A stretch of 64,000 nt of DNA from Sipunculus nudus (taxonomy: Eukaryota; Annelida; Sipuncula; Golfingiida; Sipunculidae). Both the position numbers and the translations under genes were made by a program. The notes below the pieces were generated by a model. That model saw only the letters and a program-made list of their open reading frames with translations, made no database searches and was not told the origin of the DNA. The stretch is from positions 56,441,159 through 56,505,158 of the forward strand of contig CM049313.1 of NCBI GenBank assembly GCA_026874595.1, given 5' to 3'. Below are positions 60,066-64,000 of this stretch, in pieces (position 1 is the stretch's first letter; every line of letters begins with the position of its first letter).

Positions 60066-61112
60066 CTACAATTGGACAATTAGTACAAATAATAGTCTAT
60101 AGATGTCGTTCATGTATTGTACAACTTACAATTGCACAATGCTCCTGTTGTAGGATAGATCAGTGTAAGCTGCCTTTACATTTGCTATGCACATCCTTTA
60201 TAAATTTGATAAAAGTGTAAGAGACTGGTTGCATCACCTGATATTACAACATTGGTACCCACTAGAAAAATAATTTCATTGGATCAGTCAAATATTTTGC
60301 GTTTAATCAACTTTTAGCTTAATTTCGGAATTAAGTTGAAATTTCTCCACCGCTTAATTAACTGCGTTAGCATATGGCGGAACATTTGCCCCTCTGACAT
60401 AGACATTTGTCATAGATATCTGTCTAGATGACAGAACCGGAAATCCTAAAGAAAATGTCGATGCGAAAACTACAATTCTTCACTAATGACAACACGACAA
60501 AGTAGGCTGAATCGGTCATATGTCATGCAGCAATGAATGTCTGGTAAAATAAGAAAAGCTCACTTCTTCAGAAATGTTATTGATAATTGTTGTGTTTACC
60601 CATATACTATATAGTATCTTTAATTAGAGTAATAGTAGCAGTAATTGTATATAACGACCTCTTATATTGTATAAGGTCCAGATCCTTATGGAGTATTTTA
60701 CATATTCTTATTATCAAGATCCCAACCGCCATTAAGATAGTGCAGTAATAAAACAGTGAAGGTTAATACGAAGACAGACAACAAAAGTATAATATTAATA
60801 GTTAAGGATGCTCACAATTGTGTAGTTTGGTGGTCGAGAGTTACTGAGCATCATAAGCTTCTGTAAAATATGTATATTCCCCCCCCCCCCCCCACATCAG
60901 CTGATCGCGCGACACGCGAGACGTGTTTCTCACACAGAAGGGTGTGTTCTTCCGCAAAATCATTGGGAAAAGGCGCTGGACTTGGAGACTGAAGGTCATT
61001 CATATAACTTCAAAACCTATATAGCTTATGACCAAATAAACGAAAACAGATATAACTAAGGCCGCGAAAACTTCCCAACTCATTACAGATAAAACGATCT
61101 GCAACATTGTAC

Positions 61113-61134
61113 GAGAGCGCCCCCTGCCAGGTGT
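61113..61134 (-). promoter_or_regulatory. CTCF-like motif
   Basis: The minus strand reads CACCTGGCAGGGGGCGCTC. AGGGGGCGCT matches the core of the CTCF consensus conserved across bilaterians. One site in 64 kb could be chance. Confidence 0.4.
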
Positions 61135-61738
61135 AATAGGTATCAATATAAATTTACTATTCTTGCCTGTATATCAATAGCTCTCTGTGTATCTCTGACC
61201 GGACGATTTGCATTAATGACTTGCACGTAGATATTGATATTTTGATGTTACATTTTAATCCCGCAAGACTTAAATAAAGTACGTGTGTATAATTCATCCA
61301 TATTTGCCTCCACATGCAGTTTTAGCAACAGAGAATTTTAGAGTAAACTATAATGCTCCTTTCCCGGCACCCGACTAAAAAAAAAACGGTTTCTCCAATA
61401 ACGTCCCCAAATTAATAGGCCGCGAGAAATGGTAAATGATAATATTCAACATAATATATACTAATACCATAACAGTTAATTAACTTGGTGCTCACCCTGG
61501 AGGTGATAAAATTACTATAGTACACCGAACTTAAATCAAAGATGGTTTTCTTCTTTTACACGTTCATAAAAAAATAAGTCAATATGCATCCTTTTTTCAC
61601 CCAGTCCAATATACTCATTGACAAATAAAATAGCATGTTGTAAAATAGGATCCAGTGTTTGATGCCTGTCATTTTTTGTATACGAATATTAATGTTATGA
61701 ATTGTAGGAGTTTCCGTTTAATTGATCCGTATTATATA

Positions 61739-61742
<4 letters not shown>

Positions 61743-61780
<38 letters not shown>
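61743..61780. repeat. (AAT)n microsatellite
   Basis: Uninterrupted AAT trinucleotides read directly. Confidence 0.95.
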
Positions 61781-61781
<1 letters not shown>

Positions 61782-62887
61782 GTTTGAAATTTTAGTCTTT
61801 TAATTTTAAATTTTAAATGCAAAACACACCTGGACGTTATTATGTACCGTGCGTTAACCCGAGTATATATGATGTCAAGAAGAAATCGATGCTATATCCA
61901 CTCCGTGTGGTGGTTATTGCATTATTTATAATGTAGAAATGATGGAGAGTTTGCAGGTTTATGGTTGTTAATCCTGCGTGATGGAGGGTGGTGATTTATG
62001 GGAATATAATGGGGTCAGCCGAGTCAGCCACGCACGTAGCCGTGTTCCAAAATAATGATCCACTGCAACCGCCTCTGCACACGGCACTCTACAAGCGCAA
62101 AAGATTATATATTGATCACACCAACAATTTGTTTCATATTAAAATTCCCTTTGTAGAATTGTTATAATACATTCAATCATCTAACGACGAGATGTATCCC
62201 TAATACCCCGTGTACGCGAAGGGATTTTATCAAGTGAACTAATATATTTTGCGAGTATGAACAATACATACAAACCTTATCATGACCTATGAAGGGAAAG
62301 AAAGAAATAGGGAATATTAATAAAACAAGCAACATTAAGGAAATTAAGTGGTTCCTTCAGAATGGCTTAAATATTTCTCGCCTTGACTACGTATGAAACA
62401 TAAGAGGGCCAACTCTATAAAAATTCTTCAACCCTCCTTTCAGGCATGGTGTACATTCATACACTTTTATCTATGCACCCTTATACATACATATATATGT
62501 ATACACATACATGAAATATATGGGAAAATTCATATCAAAATGACTGTAATGCATTGCGACAGATTGTAGCTTTGTTTGAAGAAGGTGTGATGATATAAAT
62601 GTTTGTGACAATTGCATGGTGTATCAATAATCAAGCTTATAATGAAGTGGAATTGTAAATTACTCCCATTTCTAAAAGGTTGTTATTTTAATATACCAGG
62701 TAAACGAAAACGCGTGTATATATACTTTTATCCCTGACGCCTCTTTTAAATATATATGCATCATAACATAATATCCATTTAACTGAACCACTTCTCCATA
62801 AAAGGATTATATAGCTTGAGGCTGTGCGCTGACCAAGATCAGATTGCAATGAACTACTATACCGTTACCAAAACATGTGATCCGATT

Positions 62888-62934
62888 TGACGTCACGTGA
62901 AATAATTTGTCTTTACCAGCCACACGTGACGTAA
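62888..62934. promoter_or_regulatory. Paired CRE/E-box elements in opposite orientation
   Basis: TGACGTCACGTGA at 62888 fuses a full cAMP response element (TGACGTCA) to an E-box (CACGTG). CACGTGACGTAA at 62923 is nearly its mirror arrangement. Such palindromes are rare in this AT-rich sequence and typical of bZIP/bHLH-bound promoters or enhancers. The target gene is unknown. Confidence 0.45.
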
Positions 62935-63497
62935 GCGACATGACATGTGCCCTCTGCTGTTGATACCATGCAGGGCAGACGTAGGATGACGAAGTTCTTT
63001 TACAGAGCCGGGGCTAAACGTGGGAGTTCACTAATACACGTACACCTTGAATGGATGTAAAATCTGGGAAACGAGGAATTGGATATATAATATGTTGAAT
63101 ATGTAGGCTGCATGATATTTGCATTTTCCCCCTTATTTTCATGTAATAAATATATTCTTCAGTATTTACTTTATAGAATTTATCCATAAATTTATCATAT
63201 CCTTTATGGTCCACTCATTATCCTGGCACAGTTGTCCCTATATATACATATCATATATCATTGGGATGCAATTCCCTGCATGTTCCAGTTCGTTCATTAA
63301 ACACTTCATGCATGTACATACAGTAAAAAAAGGTTCAGTTTACACATTCAGTATTCTTGGTCAAAAGCGAAAGGTTGCTTTGATCTAAAACATGGTGAGC
63401 TTAGAATGAGCCAATCAAAATTTGTAAAATCTGCAGAAGGTCACGATATGAGATCCGGCAGCTTTGATGCTTATGCCCACCGGACCTCCCGAGATGA

Positions 63498-63498
<1 letters not shown>

Positions 63499-63562
<64 letters not shown>
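63499..63562. repeat. (TA)n microsatellite (about 64 bp)
   Basis: Uninterrupted TA dinucleotides; Tyr/Ile-rich open frames over it are by-products. Confidence 0.95.
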
Positions 63563-63563
<1 letters not shown>

Positions 63564-63952
63564 GTTTATCAACCACGATTTTAATTATATAAAACCGTGA
63601 GCGTTTATGTGTAATCATAATTATCCAGCTACGAATATAGTTTTTGTTTTATTTGCTCTTCCAAGAGTTATATAGGGTCCACTGTATATGTGACATGGCT
63701 TCCTAATATCAATATATCATTCTAATGGCCCCTGCTTTAGCAAAAAGGAACTTAATTGTATATCCAAGGACACGTGTGCAAGAATATATTACAATGAAAG
63801 AAGTTAATAAAAAAATTTATATTCTGTGTTTACATGCAGACATTATGATATTATCAATCATATTGTGTAGTTTTATGACACAGACAATAGGGCCATAGAG
63901 ATGAAATAATTTATATAAATATATGCAGACAGGCCAATATAAAAAAAAGGTT

Positions 63953-64000
63953 TGATTCACAGGCACTTTTTTCCAGAAATCAGTGCGGGCGAGTAAATAT
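63953..64000. mobile_element. Truncated copy of the GGTTCTCAGGCAC MITE at the window edge
   Basis: GGTTTGATTCACAGGCACTT, then TTTTCCAGAAATCAGTGCGG matches the left end of 31953-32217 with several changes; the rest lies outside the window. Confidence 0.65.

Larger units (their letters stand above)
58600..64000. other. 5' flank of the PDZ gene; no other gene recognised
   Basis: Upstream of exon 1 no protein-coding exon is convincing on either strand. GC-richer islands lie at 59570-60060, 60895-61150, about 61980-62100 and 62880-63020 and carry the motifs listed separately. The rest is AT-rich with an AAT microsatellite and a long TA tract. A poly-C run is at 60879-60893. Confidence 0.6.

Noticed and set aside
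59880-60079. Two overlapping open frames of about 60 codons in the 5' flank
   Set aside because: No domain, no splice-supported continuation, and the location fits a promoter or 5' untranslated region.

Overview
The window is AT-rich animal DNA: long introns, many microsatellites and minisatellites, and many non-coding mobile elements. It contains no bacterial operon, CRISPR array or rRNA. Tandem modules of about 146-149 bp around GGTGGCGCCACC, GGAC-rich element ends, and TA-flanked short inverted-repeat elements suggest a mollusc, most likely a bivalve. That assignment is inference from repeat style.

One gene is supported. It lies on the minus strand and covers most of the window. Nine exons can be assembled by splice sites and reading phase: 58599-58391 (ATG, with an in-frame stop upstream), 52931-52833, 47090-47004, 25287-25029, 14996-14789, 13360-13225, 12389-12245, 11832-11628 and 11078-10943. 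They encode about 494 residues of an intracellular scaffold-like protein: a basic, proline-rich N-terminus with SH3-ligand motifs, an acidic stretch followed by a basic nuclear-localisation-like cluster, a complete PDZ domain, a lone C-terminal PDZ half, and a second complete PDZ domain. The PDZ domains look most like the IL16/PDZD2 group, from memory of family features only. The 3' end of the gene was not found; after 10943 the reading frame is still open.

Layout: 1-10.9 kb is downstream or 3' intron DNA with two DNA-transposon-like elements, a 39-bp minisatellite of about 57 copies (6385-8624) and a 44-bp minisatellite (9458-10792). 10.9-15 kb is the compact PDZ exon cluster. 15-25 kb is one long intron. 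25-47 kb is the main repeat-rich intron. It holds several MITEs, an 861-bp tandem segmental duplication, and a 2.6-kb element present as one solo copy and as a self-nested pair, the pair sitting inside a third element. 47-58.6 kb holds the N-terminal exons. 58.6-64 kb is 5' flank with candidate promoter motifs.

I found no new enzymatic or defence system. The most interesting items are the PDZ gene model with its orphan PDZ half and possible alternative first exons, the self-nested 2.6-kb element family, and the two large minisatellites downstream of the last PDZ exon.
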